Below the pieces are notes generated by a model that did no database searches, was not told where the DNA came from, and saw only the letters and a program-made list of their open reading frames with translations. Shown here one piece after another: positions 11,588-20,973 of a stretch of DNA of 64,000 nt. Position 1 is the stretch's first letter, and the number at the start of each line of letters is the position of its first letter. Location of the stretch: NCBI GenBank assembly GCA_005503065.1, contig SCOE01000002.1, positions 62,001-126,000 of the forward strand. Direction: 5' to 3'. A program made the translations under genes and the position numbers. The stretch is from Comamonadaceae bacterium ALPHA2B. GTDB taxonomy: Bacteria > Pseudomonadota > Gammaproteobacteria > Burkholderiales > Burkholderiaceae_C.

Positions 11588-12379
11588 TCAGGGGCCGCCG
11601 GACAGCCGGCCTGCCGCGCTCGCATGCAGGCAAATGGCGGCGGCCGCCGCCACGTTCAGCGACTCCTCGCCGCCCGGTTGGGCGATGCGGATATGCAGCG
11701 CGGCGCGCGCTTCCAGCGCCGGCGACACGCCCTGCCCTTCGTGGCCGAGCAGCCAGGCGCAGGGCATCGGCAGCCGAGCCTCGTGCAGCCACTCGCCGCG
11801 GTGCGAGCTGGTGGCGATCCATGGCATCTCCTGCAGGGCGTCGAGTGCGTCCGGATCCGCGCCCTCGACCAACTGCAGGCCGAAATGCGCGCCCATGCCC
11901 GCGCGCAGCACCTTGGGCGACCACAGCGCCGCCGTGCCCTTGAGCGCCACCACCTGGCCGAAGCCGAAGGCGGCTGCGCTGCGCAGGATGGAGCCCACGT
12001 TGCCAGGATCCTGCAGCCGGTCGAGCAGGACGGTCGGCACGGTGGTGGACAACCCCGGGGGCGGCGGCAGGTCGACCACGAAACCCACCGGCGCCGGCGA
12101 TTCGAGCCCGCTGCCGGCGGCCAGCAGTGCATCGTCGACCACTACGGTTTTGATAGCACCCTGCGCCCATTCCACGGGCGCCCGAGGCCAAAATGATTCC
12201 GAAAACACGGCGACGGACGGGCGCAGGCCTCGCGCCAGCGCGGCCCGGCACAGGTGGTCGCCCTCAAGCCACACCCGCCCCAGCTTGCGGTAGGCCCCGG
12301 GATCCTGAGCGAGCTTGCGCAACTCCTTGAGCAGCGGGTTGTCGCGCGACTGGATGCGTGTCGGCTCGGAAGGGCTCAC
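11588..12379 (-). CDS. TrmH/SpoU family rRNA 2'-O-methyltransferase
   Basis: SPOUT-class RNA ribose methyltransferase, probably acting on rRNA. The 263-residue protein has the N-terminal RNA-binding part with IQSRDNPLLKELRKLAQDP and the SPOUT knot with its three motifs: LLDRLQDPGNVGSILRSAAA, LLGHEGQGVS and PGGEESLNVAAAAAI. The exact target cannot be read. I chose the GTG at 12379, 13 bases after the rnhB stop; GTG at 12385 and ATG at 12436 are also open, the last overlapping rnhB by 44 bases. A decayed copy of the hairpin repeat (12141-12157) is read in frame as AIKTVV at residues 75-80, on the edge of the methyltransferase domain. It is the last gene of the rpsB-to-rnhB run. Confidence 0.9.
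   Translation of the reverse strand: MSPSEPTRIQSRDNPLLKELRKLAQDPGAYRKLGRVWLEGDHLCRAALARGLRPSVAVFSESFWPRAPVEWAQGAIKTVVVDDALLAAGSGLESPAPVGFVVDLPPPPGLSTTVPTVLLDRLQDPGNVGSILRSAAAFGFGQVVALKGTAALWSPKVLRAGMGAHFGLQLVEGADPDALDALQEMPWIATSSHRGEWLHEARLPMPCAWLLGHEGQGVSPALEARAALHIRIAQPGGEESLNVAAAAAICLHASAAGRLSGGP
12141..12157. repeat. 17-nt hairpin repeat, copy 4 (inside trmH-family gene)
   Basis: ACTAC-N7-ATAGC, right arm intact and left arm decayed. On the gene strand it reads GCT ATC AAA ACC GTA GT, the same codon phase as the copies in dxr and lpxB. Confidence 0.55.
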
Positions 12380-12392
12380 GGGCACGGCAGAC

Positions 12393-13085
12393 TCAGGCGG
12401 CGGGCTGCGACAGCGCGAGTTCGACGGTCTGCACATGGACGGTGACCGAGGCAGACATCACCGGCACGCGCGCCAGCGCCTGGGCCACCGGCGAGAAGGA
12501 ACGACGGTGGTGCACGCAGGCACCGTGCACCTGCAGGGCCGCCAGGTGCTCGGGCGTGCCGTAGCCCTTGTGGCCCGCGAAACCGTAGGCCGGAAATTCG
12601 GCATGCAGTTGCTCGCACAGCCGGTCGCGGTGCACCTTGGCCAGGATCGATGCGGCCGAGATGGCCTTCACCAGCGCATCGCCCTTGACCACCGCCTCCG
12701 CCAGCACGTCCAGCGTGGGCAGGCGGTTGCCGTCCACCAGCACCTTGGCGGGCTTGAGCCGCAGGCCGTCGACGGCGCGGCGCATGGCCAGCATCGTGGC
12801 GCCGAGGATGTTGTGGGTGTCGATCTCCTCCACGCTGGCCTGCGCGATCGAGCAGCAGAGCGCCTTGGCGAGGATCTGGTCGTGGAGCTTCTCGCGCTGC
12901 AGCGCCGTCAGCGTCTTGGAATCGGCCAGCCCGCGGATCGGCTTCTGGTCGTCCAGGATCACCGCGGCAGCCACGACCGGGCCGGCCAGCGGGCCGCGGC
13001 CGGCTTCGTCCACACCGGCCAGGAGACCCGGCGCGTCCCAGACCAGACGCGCTTGCTCAGCCTTCAAGAACTTTCTGGATCGCAT
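12393..13085 (-). CDS. rnhB: Ribonuclease HII
   Basis: RNase HII cuts RNA in RNA-DNA hybrids and removes misincorporated ribonucleotides. The 230-residue protein has the type 2 RNase H signature [20 protein letters not shown] with the first two acidic ligands (Asp and Glu near residues 25-26), then [15 protein letters not shown] and a later Asp in KVLVDGN. Length is a little over E. coli RnhB (198) because of the longer N-terminus. The ATG at 13085 overlaps lpxB by 29 bases; a TTG at 13067 inside the overlap is a possible alternative start. The lpxB-rnhB order is standard in Proteobacteria. Confidence 0.95.
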   Translation of the reverse strand: MRSRKFLKAEQARLVWDAPGLLAGVDEAGRGPLAGPVVAAAVILDDQKPIRGLADSKTLTALQREKLHDQILAKALCCSIAQASVEEIDTHNILGATMLAMRRAVDGLRLKPAKVLVDGNRLPTLDVLAEAVVKGDALVKAISAASILAKVHRDRLCEQLHAEFPAYGFAGHKGYGTPEHLAALQVHGACVHHRRSFSPVAQALARVPVMSASVTVHVQTVELALSQPAA

Positions 13086-14211
13086 CGGCGCACAGTGTCG
13101 GCGTATCGCGCTGCAGTTGCACGTGCATGGCGGTGAATTTCCGCTCGGCCTCCTGCACCCGCGCCGGCTCCTGCAGCCAGGCCAGGGTGGCCTCGGCCAG
13201 CGCCTCGGGCGTGGCCGCGTCCTGCAGAAGTTCAGGCACCACGAACTCCCCGCACAGGATGTTGGGCAACCCGACCCACGGCTGCAGCTGCTGGCGGTGC
13301 ATCAGGTGCCAGGAGACACGGTTCATGTTGTAGGCGATGACCATGGGCCGCTTCAACAGCGCGGCTTCCAGCGTCGCCGTGCCGCTGGCGATCAGCGTCG
13401 CGTCGCAGGCCGCCAGCACGGCGTGCGACTGGCCATCGACCAGCTTGACTCTGCCCGCCATCGGGCTGGCGGCCAGCAGCTGCTCGGCCTCCACACGCAG
13501 GCTGGGAAGCACCGGCGCTATGAATTCGATAGCAGGCTGCGCCCGCTGCATGAGCGCTGCGGCCGAAAAGAACCTCGAAGCCAGGTAGCGCAGCTCGGAG
13601 CGCCGGCTGCCGGGCAGCAGCGCCACCACGGGCGCCTCGGCCGACAGCCCCAGGGCCCGCCGCGCCCCGGCCCGGTCCGGCTGCATGGGAATGACGTTGG
13701 CCAGCGGGTGGCCGACATAGCTCGCAGGCACGCCCTGCTCCGCCAGCAGCGCCGGCTCGAAGGGGAAGATGCACAGCACATGGTCGGCCGCGGCGCGGAT
13801 CTTCTCGATGCGATCCGCGCGCCAGGCCCAGATCGAGGGGCAGACGAAGTGCACGGTCTTGATGCCGCGCCCGCGCAGCGCCGCCTCGAGGTCGAGGTTG
13901 AAGTCAGGCGCATCGACGCCGATGAAGAGTTCGGGCCATTCGCGCAGGAGACGCGCCTTGAGCTGGCGGCGGATGGCGGCGATCTCGGCGTAGTGGCGCA
14001 GCACCTCGATGTAGCCGCGAACGGCCAGCTTCTCCTGCGGCCACCAGCTCTCGAAGCCGCGCGCGAGCATCTGCGGGCCGCCGATGCCGACCGTCTTCAG
14101 GTGGGGAAAACGGCGCTGCAGGCCGTCCAGAAGCAGGCCTGCGAGCAGGTCGCCCGAAGGCTCGCCGGCCACCAGGGCGAACTGGCGCGCCTGTTCGCTC
14201 TCGCCCGTCAT
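13057..14211 (-). CDS. lpxB: Lipid-A-disaccharide synthase
   Basis: LpxB joins UDP-2,3-diacylglucosamine to lipid X, making the beta-1',6-linked disaccharide of lipid A at the inner-membrane surface. The 384-residue protein has [31 protein letters not shown], the VDAPDFN segment and [11 protein letters not shown], all typical of the GT-19 fold, and length matches the family (about 382). It contains a well-preserved copy of the 17-nt hairpin repeat (13517-13533), read as AIEFIA at residues 227-232 between two Rossmann-type strands, so the essential enzyme tolerates this sequence. It lies 73 bases after lpxA and overlaps rnhB. Confidence 0.96.
   Translation of the reverse strand: MTGESEQARQFALVAGEPSGDLLAGLLLDGLQRRFPHLKTVGIGGPQMLARGFESWWPQEKLAVRGYIEVLRHYAEIAAIRRQLKARLLREWPELFIGVDAPDFNLDLEAALRGRGIKTVHFVCPSIWAWRADRIEKIRAAADHVLCIFPFEPALLAEQGVPASYVGHPLANVIPMQPDRAGARRALGLSAEAPVVALLPGSRRSELRYLASRFFSAAALMQRAQPAIEFIAPVLPSLRVEAEQLLAASPMAGRVKLVDGQSHAVLAACDATLIASGTATLEAALLKRPMVIAYNMNRVSWHLMHRQQLQPWVGLPNILCGEFVVPELLQDAATPEALAEATLAWLQEPARVQEAERKFTAMHVQLQRDTPTLCADAIQKVLEG
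13517..13533. repeat. 17-nt hairpin repeat, copy 5 (inside lpxB)
   Basis: Perfect arms GCTAT and ATAGC around GAATTCG. On the gene strand the codons are GCT ATC GAA TTC ATA GC. A tail to the right is only partly recognisable (CTGCGCCCGCTGCA). Confidence 0.75.
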
Positions 14212-14284
14212 CGCGTGCTCCCCGACGCCGCACGCCTGAAGGTCGGCGGCAGGCGGTGGAGGAAGGTGTCGCCCAAGCCCCGCA

Positions 14285-15073
14285 TCAGCGCGCGATGCCG
14301 CTGGCGGCGGTGGCGAGGAAGCCGTCCATCAGCGCAACATCGGCCTCGATGCCGCCGCGCAGCGCAGCCAGTGCCTGGATCCCGGCGCGCGCCTCGTCCA
14401 GCGTCTTGCCCTGGCGGTACAGCAGCTTGTGCATTTCGCGGATCGCCGAGAGGCGCTCGGCGGAGAAGTCGCGCCGCCGAAGGCCGACCAGGTTGACGCC
14501 CCGCACGGTGAGCGGGTTCCCGTCGACGACCATGAAGGGCGGTACGTCCTTGTTGACGTGCCCCGCGAAGCCCACCATCGCATGGGCACCGATGCGCATG
14601 CGCTGCAGCACGCCCACCAGGCCGCCGATCGTGGCCCAGTCGCCCACCTGCACGTGGCCGGCCAGGGTGGTGTTGTTGGCCATGGTGGTCTGGTTGCCGA
14701 TCTGGCAGTCGTGCGCGATGTGCACGTAGGCCATGATCCAGTTGTCGTCGCCGATGCGCGTCGCGCCGACGTCCTGCACCGTCCCGAGGTTGAAGGTGCA
14801 GAACTCGCGGACCACGTTGCGGTCGCCAATCACGAGTTCGGTGTCTTCACCGGCGTACTTCTTGTCCTGCGGGATCGCGCCCAGCGACGCGAACTGGAAG
14901 ATGCGGTTGTCACGGCCAAGGGTCGTGCGGCCCTCGATCACGCAATGCGCACCGATTGTGGTGCCGGCGCCGATGCGCACCTTGGGGCCGATGACCGCGT
15001 AGGGCCCGACCGCTACCGAGGCATCGAGCTCGGCCTTCGGGTCGACGAGTGCCGTCGGATGGATCTGCGTCAT
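14285..15073 (-). CDS. lpxA: UDP-N-acetylglucosamine acyltransferase
   Basis: LpxA transfers a 3-hydroxyacyl chain from acyl carrier protein to the 3-OH of UDP-GlcNAc, the first step of lipid A synthesis. The 262-residue protein is a left-handed beta-helix of hexapeptide repeats (about 1-190) followed by a helical C-terminal domain. [15 protein letters not shown] holds the catalytic His near 125, and [17 protein letters not shown] is the conserved region after the helix. Length equals E. coli LpxA (262). It follows fabZ by 12 bases and precedes lpxB. Confidence 0.97.
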   Translation of the reverse strand: MTQIHPTALVDPKAELDASVAVGPYAVIGPKVRIGAGTTIGAHCVIEGRTTLGRDNRIFQFASLGAIPQDKKYAGEDTELVIGDRNVVREFCTFNLGTVQDVGATRIGDDNWIMAYVHIAHDCQIGNQTTMANNTTLAGHVQVGDWATIGGLVGVLQRMRIGAHAMVGFAGHVNKDVPPFMVVDGNPLTVRGVNLVGLRRRDFSAERLSAIREMHKLLYRQGKTLDEARAGIQALAALRGGIEADVALMDGFLATAASGIAR

Positions 15074-15085
15074 GCGGCCGGCGCC

Positions 15086-15538
15086 TCAGGCGTCGATCCG
15101 GCGCATGGCGCACATCAGCTGCGCCTCGCACGCCACTTCGGTTCCCACCAGGGCACGGCCCTTGAATTTGGAGATGCCGGCCTTCATTCGGTCGATCTCG
15201 ACCTCGAGCGTGAGCTGGTCGCCCGGCTCGACCGGGCGCTTGAAACGCGCGCCGTCGATGGCGGCGAAGTAATAGACCATGTTCTCGTCCGGCACGATGT
15301 CCAGCGACTTGAACGACAGCAGCGCCGCCGCCTGCGCCATCGCCTCGAGCATCAGCACGCCGGGCATCACCGGACGGTGCGGGAAGTGGCCGTTGAAGAA
15401 AGGCTCGTTCATCGTCACGTTCTTCAGCGCCGTGATGCGCTTGCCCTTCTCCATGTCCAGCACGCGGTCCACCAGCAGGAAGGGGTAGCGGTGCGGCAGG
15501 AGCTTGAGGATCTGGTGGATGTCGAGCGTCGTCGTCAT
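15086..15538 (-). CDS. fabZ: 3-hydroxyacyl-[acyl-carrier-protein] dehydratase FabZ
   Basis: FabZ dehydrates 3-hydroxyacyl-ACP in fatty acid elongation and competes with LpxA and LpxD for the same substrate pool, which explains its place between lpxD and lpxA. The 150-residue hot-dog-fold protein carries [14 protein letters not shown] near the start and [20 protein letters not shown] with the catalytic His (near 55) and Glu (near 69). Its ATG overlaps the lpxD stop by 4 bases (ATGA), so translation is coupled. Confidence 0.97.
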   Translation of the reverse strand: MTTTLDIHQILKLLPHRYPFLLVDRVLDMEKGKRITALKNVTMNEPFFNGHFPHRPVMPGVLMLEAMAQAAALLSFKSLDIVPDENMVYYFAAIDGARFKRPVEPGDQLTLEVEIDRMKAGISKFKGRALVGTEVACEAQLMCAMRRIDA

Positions 15539-16524
15539 GGTGTCTTGTTGTCCGGCCCCATCGACTTTTCGAGGGCCTTGAGTCGTTCCCGCAGCGTGTG
15601 CAGCTGCTTCAGGGTGGCAGCGTTCTTCTCCCACGCCGCATTGTCGTCGATGGGAAACATGCCGGTGTATTGCCCCGGCTTCAGGATGGAGCGTGTGACC
15701 ACCGTCGCGGCGGAGATGTGCACGCCGTCGGCCAGCTTGAGGTGACCGAGCACGATCGCGCCCCCGCCGATCGTGCAGTGCGCGCCGATGTCGGCGCTTC
15801 CGGCGACGCCCACGCAGCCGGCCATGGCGGTGTGCCTGCCGACACGCACGTTGTGGCCGATCTGGATCAGGTTGTCGAGCTTGACGCCGTCCTCGATGAC
15901 GGTGTCCTCCAGCGCGCCGCGGTCGATGCAGGTGTTGGCGCCGATCTCGACGTCGTCGCCGATGCGCACGGCGCCGAGCTGCTCGATCTTGACCCACGCG
16001 CCCTGGTGCGGCGCGAGCCCGAAGCCATCGGCGCCGATCACCACGCCCGGATGCAGCAGGCAGCGGGCGCCGACCACGCAGTCCTCGCTGATGGTGACGC
16101 GAGACTTGAGCACCGTGCCGGGGCCGATGCGCGCCCCGCGCTCGACCACGCAGAGCGCACCGACGCGCGCGGTGGCATCGACCTGCGCGGCTGGATCGAT
16201 CACCGCCGAAGGGTGGATGCGCGGGCCCTCCTCACGCGCATGCCTCGCCTTCCACAGTTGCGTGAGCCGGGCGAAATACAGGTAGGGATCGTCGGTGACG
16301 ATGAAGCTGCCGCGCTCGGCGGCCGCCTCGCGCATCGCGGGCGACACAATGACACAGGCCGCCCGGGAGGCGGCCAGTTCCTTGCGGTACTTCGGGTGGC
16401 TGAGGAAGCTCAGCGCATCGGGCCCGGCGGTGGCCAGCGGCGCAAGGCGCCGGACTTCGAAGGCCTCGTCGCCCTGCAGCTCGCCACCGAGCGCTTGGGC
16501 GATCTCACCGAGTCGCAGTGCCAC
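15535..16524 (-). CDS. lpxD: UDP-3-O-(3-hydroxyacyl)glucosamine N-acyltransferase
   Basis: LpxD adds the second 3-hydroxyacyl chain, at the 2-amino group, in lipid A synthesis. The 329-residue protein has an N-terminal uridine-binding domain (about 1-100, with [10 protein letters not shown]), a hexapeptide beta-helix (about 105-285) with [15 protein letters not shown] carrying the catalytic His, [12 protein letters not shown] and GQYTGMFP, and a C-terminal helix. The start is GTG at 16524, 13 bases after the skp stop. Length is typical (E. coli 341). Confidence 0.97.
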   Translation of the reverse strand: MALRLGEIAQALGGELQGDEAFEVRRLAPLATAGPDALSFLSHPKYRKELAASRAACVIVSPAMREAAAERGSFIVTDDPYLYFARLTQLWKARHAREEGPRIHPSAVIDPAAQVDATARVGALCVVERGARIGPGTVLKSRVTISEDCVVGARCLLHPGVVIGADGFGLAPHQGAWVKIEQLGAVRIGDDVEIGANTCIDRGALEDTVIEDGVKLDNLIQIGHNVRVGRHTAMAGCVGVAGSADIGAHCTIGGGAIVLGHLKLADGVHISAATVVTRSILKPGQYTGMFPIDDNAAWEKNAATLKQLHTLRERLKALEKSMGPDNKTP

Positions 16525-16537
16525 GCCAGTCAGGGCG

Positions 16538-17065
16538 TCACTTGCCGTTGCCGGCCGGCGCCGCGTTCAGGGCCTTGATGACCTTCTCGGTGATGTCGTG
16601 CTTGGGATTGACATACACCGCGTCCTGCAGGATCACGTCGTACTTCTCGGCCTCGGCAACCTGCTTGATGGCGCGCTGAGCGCTCTCGTAGACCTTCTGC
16701 AGTTCTTCGCTGCGGCGCAGGTTCAGGTCTTCCTGGAACTCGCGGCGCTTGCGTTGGAAGTCGCGGTCCTGGTCCACCAGTTGCCGCTGGCGCGTGTTGC
16801 GTTGCGACTCGGACATCGTCGGCGCTTCGCGCTCGAACTTCTCGGAAGCGCTCTTCAGTGCGGCTTCCTGGTCGTTGATGTCCTTCTCGCGCTTGAGGAA
16901 CTCCTGTTCCAGCCGAGCCTGCGCCGCCTTGGCGGCGGGCGCTTCACGCATCACGCGATCCGGGTTCACGACGCCGAAGCGAAAGCCTTCCTGGGCGTGA
17001 ACAGGCAGCGAGACCGCTGCGATAGCCAGGGCCAGTCCGCTGGCCCAATGGTTGAAATGCTTCAT
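16538..17065 (-). CDS. skp: Periplasmic chaperone Skp/OmpH
   Basis: Skp is a trimeric periplasmic chaperone that holds unfolded outer-membrane proteins on the way to the Bam complex. The 175-residue precursor has a cleavable signal peptide (about 1-24, ending VHA-QEG), the [17 protein letters not shown] opening of the OmpH family, and a long charged stretch from about 45 to 125 that will form the two coiled-coil tentacle helices. The ATG overlaps the bamA stop by one base (TGATG). Its place next to bamA fits its role. Confidence 0.93.
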   Translation of the reverse strand: MKHFNHWASGLALAIAAVSLPVHAQEGFRFGVVNPDRVMREAPAAKAAQARLEQEFLKREKDINDQEAALKSASEKFEREAPTMSESQRNTRQRQLVDQDRDFQRKRREFQEDLNLRRSEELQKVYESAQRAIKQVAEAEKYDVILQDAVYVNPKHDITEKVIKALNAAPAGNGK

Positions 17066-19542
17066 CAGAATGACGTTCCGATCTGGAATTGAACCCGCTG
17101 GATCCGGTCACCCGGAATCAATGGAACATAGGGGTTGTTCGGATCCAGGACCTCGCGCTGCTGGCGGATGGGGAAGGCGTACGCCAGGCGCAGCGGTCCG
17201 AGCGGGGAAACCCAGCTGATGCCGATGCCGGCCGACGCGCGAATCTTCTTCTGGGCCTTGTACTGCTCGTCGGTCTGGCCGCTCACGCGATCGGCAAAGA
17301 CGTTGCCTGCATCGAGGAAGGTGTACAGGCGCAGCGTCCGGTCGTTGCCAGCTCCCGGGAACGGGGTGCTGAGTTCGATGTTGAACACGGCCTTCTTGGT
17401 ACCGCCCAGCGCAGCTTGGGTGATCGTGTCGCGCGGACCGAGCGAGTTCTGCTCGAAGCCGCGGACGGAGCCCAGACCCCCTGCGTAGAAGTTCTTGAAG
17501 ATCGGGAAGTCCTTGCCGCCAAAAGCCTTGGCTGCACCGAGGTCCGCGTTGAAGGCCAGCGTGTACTGCTTCGACAGCGGGATGAACTGCTGGAACTGGT
17601 AGCTGGACTTCACATAGTTGAAATCACCGCCAACGCCCACCTCCAGATTGGCACGCTGCAACCGGCCGCGTGTCGGCACCAAGGCGCTGTCGCGGCCGTC
17701 GCGCGCCCAGCCCACGGTCAGCGGGATGCCCCAGACCGAGTCACGGTCGCATCGCAGGGCCAGGTTGGTGCCGCGCTCGCAGCCAAAATAGTTCAGGTAG
17801 GCATTCGGAACCGAGCGCAGGTAGATGTAGCGGTAATAGTTCGCGTAGGTCGGATTGCCGAGCAGATCGTAGAGGTCGGCAGCATTGAGCAGGGACGACG
17901 CCCCGGTCTCGAACTTGTAGCGCTCCACGCCGGCGCCGAAAAAGACGGTATCGACTTCACTGAACGGCACCCCGAATCGGACCGAGCCGCCTTCGCTGGT
18001 CAGCGTGTAATCCCCGTCCTGCGAGTAGTACGGCGTCGTACGCTGGTGGAAGATGCTGAAGGTGCGGGAGATGCCGTCCTTGGTGAAGTACGGATCGGTC
18101 GTCGTGAGAGAAATGGTGCGGTTGTACTTGCTGGTGTTGACCTGGAAGCCGAGGTAGTTGCCTGAGCCGAACACGTTTTCCTGAGTGATGCCGAAGTTCA
18201 GCGAAATCTTGTCCGCACTCGAGAAGCCCGCACCCAGCTGCAGCGTGCCCGTCGGCTTTTCCTCGACCTGCACCGTCAGGTCGACCTGGTCTGGCGACCC
18301 CGGCACTTCCTGCGTCTCGACGTTGACTTCCTTGAAGTAGCCCAGGCGGTCGACACGCTCGCGCGAGAGCTTGATGCGGTCGCCGTCGTACCAGGAGGCC
18401 TCGTACTGGCGGAACTCGCGGCGGATCACTTCGTCGCGCGTCTTGTTGTTGCCGGCCACGTTCACCTTGCGAACGTAGACGCGACGCACCGGCTCAGCCT
18501 GGAGTACCAGCGTCACACGGTTGTTCTGGCGGTCGATCTCGGGCTTGGACTGCACCTTGGCGAAGGCGTAGCCGAAGCTCGCGAAATAGTCGCTGAAGGC
18601 CTTGGTGGTCTCGGTGACCTCGTCACCGTTGTACGGCTCACCCGGCTTGATGGTCACGAGCGACTTGAATTCGTCCTCGCGTCCCAGGTAGTTGCCTTCG
18701 AGCTTGACGCCGGAGACGACGTACTTGGGCCCTTCGGTGATGTTCACGGTGATCGACAGATCCTGGCGATCGGGAGAGATGGCCACCTGGGTGGAGTCGA
18801 TCCTGAACTCCATGTAGCCGCGCGTGATGTAGTAAGAGCGCAGCGTCTCCAGATCGGCGTTGAGCTTGGTGCGTGAGTACTGGTTGGACTTGGTGTACCA
18901 GGCCAGCCAGCCCCCCGTGTCCTGGTCGAACAGGCCCAGCAGCGTCGACTCGCTGAAGGCCTGGTTGCCGACCACGCGGATGTCCTTGATGCGTGCCGGC
19001 TCACCCTCGGTGACGGTGAAGGTGAGGTTCACGCGGTTGCGCTCGATGGGCGTGACGGTGGTCACGACATCGACGTTGTAGAGGCTGCGGGTGATGTACT
19101 GACGCTTGAGTTCCTGCTCGGCGCGATCGGCCAGCGCCTTGTCGAAGGGACGGCCATCAGCCAGGCCGATCTCGCGCAGAGCCTTCTGCAGCGCTTCCTT
19201 TTCGAACTCCTTGGTCCCCGAGAAGTCGACGCTGGCGATGGTCGGCCGTTCCTCGACGATGACCACCAGCACATTGCCGCTCACGTCGATGCGCACGTCC
19301 TTGAACAGTCCCAGGTCGAACAGCGCCCGGATCGCGGCCGAACCACGATCGTCGGTGTAGGTGTCGCCCACGCGCAGCGGTATCGAAGCGAAGATGGTGC
19401 CCGGCTCCACCCGCTGAAGGCCTTCGACCCGGATGTCGCGCACCGTGAAAGGCTCGACGGCCCAAGCGGCCGTCGCAGCCAGCGCGCTGGCCACCACCGC
19501 TGCCACGCTACGCAGGCGAAAGCGACTGAAGTGTGTGTTCAT
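17065..19542 (-). CDS. bamA: Outer membrane protein assembly factor BamA
   Basis: BamA is the central Omp85 pore that inserts beta-barrel proteins in the outer membrane. The 825-residue precursor has a signal peptide (about 1-28, cut after AWA), five POTRA domains (about 30-425, the first opening FTVRDIRVEGLQRVEPGTIF) and a C-terminal 16-strand barrel, including GGLGSVRGFEQNSLGP with the conserved VRGF of loop 6, and ending in a terminal Phe (QIGTSF), the beta-signal. Length is near E. coli BamA (810). It lies between rseP and skp as in other Proteobacteria. Confidence 0.97.
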   Translation of the reverse strand: MNTHFSRFRLRSVAAVVASALAATAAWAVEPFTVRDIRVEGLQRVEPGTIFASIPLRVGDTYTDDRGSAAIRALFDLGLFKDVRIDVSGNVLVVIVEERPTIASVDFSGTKEFEKEALQKALREIGLADGRPFDKALADRAEQELKRQYITRSLYNVDVVTTVTPIERNRVNLTFTVTEGEPARIKDIRVVGNQAFSESTLLGLFDQDTGGWLAWYTKSNQYSRTKLNADLETLRSYYITRGYMEFRIDSTQVAISPDRQDLSITVNITEGPKYVVSGVKLEGNYLGREDEFKSLVTIKPGEPYNGDEVTETTKAFSDYFASFGYAFAKVQSKPEIDRQNNRVTLVLQAEPVRRVYVRKVNVAGNNKTRDEVIRREFRQYEASWYDGDRIKLSRERVDRLGYFKEVNVETQEVPGSPDQVDLTVQVEEKPTGTLQLGAGFSSADKISLNFGITQENVFGSGNYLGFQVNTSKYNRTISLTTTDPYFTKDGISRTFSIFHQRTTPYYSQDGDYTLTSEGGSVRFGVPFSEVDTVFFGAGVERYKFETGASSLLNAADLYDLLGNPTYANYYRYIYLRSVPNAYLNYFGCERGTNLALRCDRDSVWGIPLTVGWARDGRDSALVPTRGRLQRANLEVGVGGDFNYVKSSYQFQQFIPLSKQYTLAFNADLGAAKAFGGKDFPIFKNFYAGGLGSVRGFEQNSLGPRDTITQAALGGTKKAVFNIELSTPFPGAGNDRTLRLYTFLDAGNVFADRVSGQTDEQYKAQKKIRASAGIGISWVSPLGPLRLAYAFPIRQQREVLDPNNPYVPLIPGDRIQRVQFQIGTSF

Positions 19543-19581
19543 CTGAGAATTGGGCCGGCGCGCATGGGGGCCGGCAGATAG

Positions 19582-20952
19582 TTAACCAAAGAGCCGGTTC
19601 ACGTCGTTGAAGAGTGCAATCGACATCATGACCAGCAGCAGTGCGACCCCCCCGCGCTGCAGCCGATCCATCCAGGCGTCGGAGACGCCCTTGCCGGTCA
19701 GGCCCTCCCAAAGATAATACATCAGGTGCCCCCCATCGAGGACCGGCAAAGGCATGAGGTTCAGCACGCCGAGACTCACGCTGATGAGGGCGAGAAACGT
19801 CAGGTATTGCGTCAGACCCAGGCTCGCCGACTTGCCTGCATAGTCGGCGATCGTGAGCGGTCCGCTGATGTTCTTGATCGACGCCTCGCCGATCAGCATC
19901 TTGCCCATCATGCGCACCGTGAGCGCCGACACCTCCCAGGTGCGGACCACCCCGCGCCACAGGCCGTCGAAGGCACCCTGCCGCACCGTGAGCATCTCGG
20001 GCAGGCTGCCCACGTACGCGGCGATGCGGCCGACACGCGCTGCGCCCTCCTCCCGCACCTCGGGCGTCACCTCCAGCGTCAGCGGCTGGCCCTGCCGCTC
20101 GATGCGCCAGGCCTGCGTGCGCGCCACGCTGCCGTCGACCGAGGCACGGATGAGTTCGCGCAGTTGCTGGCCATCGACGACCTCGACCGCACCGATCGAC
20201 CGCACCACGTCGCCGCGCTGCAGACCCGCCTTTTGGGCAGCGCCGCCGGCCATGACCTCGCCGATCTCCGGGCGCGTGAACGGCGCCACGATGCCGATCT
20301 TGCGGAACATCTGCGGGTCGGCGTCCTTGGCTCCCATGCGGCTGAGCGGCAGCACGAGCTGGCGAGCGCGGGAACCATCGACCTGGGCGAGCTCGAGGGT
20401 CAGGTCGCGCCCATCCAGCGCCCCGCGCGTGATGCGCCACCGAAGGTCCTCGAAGGACTCCACCGGCTCCAGATCGCCATCGAAGCCGGCCTGCGTCACG
20501 AGCTCGCCGCCGCGCACGCCGGCCTCCGCCGCCAGCGAACCGGTGGCGGGCGGGCCGAGCACCGCCCTGGGTTCCTGCACGCCGATCCAGTTCACGGCAC
20601 TGTAGAGCAGCACCGCCAGCAGCAGGTTGGCGATCGGTCCCGCCGCGACGATGGCGGCACGCGCGCGCAGCGGCTGGGTGTTGAAGGCACGGTGGCGCTC
20701 TTCGGGGGGCACGGGCGCCTCGCGCTCGTCGAGCATCTTCACGTAACCGCCCAGCGGAAACGCGCCGATGACGAACTCGGTGTCCTGCCCGGGGTGCTGG
20801 CGCCGTGGCTTCCAGCGCAGCAGCGTCTTGCCGAAACCGATCGAGAAGCGCAGCACCCGCACATTGCAGGCCACCGCGACTCGGTAATGCCCGTACTCGT
20901 GGACGGCGATGAGCACGCCCAGGGCGACAACGAAGGCAACGACGGTGAGCAT
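19582..20952 (-). CDS. rseP: RIP zinc metalloprotease RseP
   Basis: RseP is the site-2 protease that cuts anti-sigma-E factors and remnant signal peptides within the inner membrane. The 456-residue protein has the zinc-binding HEYGH in the first membrane segment (near residues 18-22), two periplasmic PDZ domains (about 125-300), and the LPVLDGGHLMYY segment with the third zinc ligand (Asp) near residue 405, plus about four membrane helices. It is 21 bases after dxr and 39 bases before bamA, linking envelope-stress sensing with barrel assembly. Confidence 0.96.
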   Translation of the reverse strand: MLTVVAFVVALGVLIAVHEYGHYRVAVACNVRVLRFSIGFGKTLLRWKPRRQHPGQDTEFVIGAFPLGGYVKMLDEREAPVPPEERHRAFNTQPLRARAAIVAAGPIANLLLAVLLYSAVNWIGVQEPRAVLGPPATGSLAAEAGVRGGELVTQAGFDGDLEPVESFEDLRWRITRGALDGRDLTLELAQVDGSRARQLVLPLSRMGAKDADPQMFRKIGIVAPFTRPEIGEVMAGGAAQKAGLQRGDVVRSIGAVEVVDGQQLRELIRASVDGSVARTQAWRIERQGQPLTLEVTPEVREEGAARVGRIAAYVGSLPEMLTVRQGAFDGLWRGVVRTWEVSALTVRMMGKMLIGEASIKNISGPLTIADYAGKSASLGLTQYLTFLALISVSLGVLNLMPLPVLDGGHLMYYLWEGLTGKGVSDAWMDRLQRGGVALLLVMMSIALFNDVNRLFG

Positions 20953-20973
20953 GAAAGGCTCCTGTGAGCGGCT

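Noticed and set aside
17010-17026. A further GCTATCGCAGC-like match in the skp signal peptide
   Set aside because: Only one arm matches and the sequence is a normal Ala-rich signal peptide; the 5+7+5 geometry is absent.
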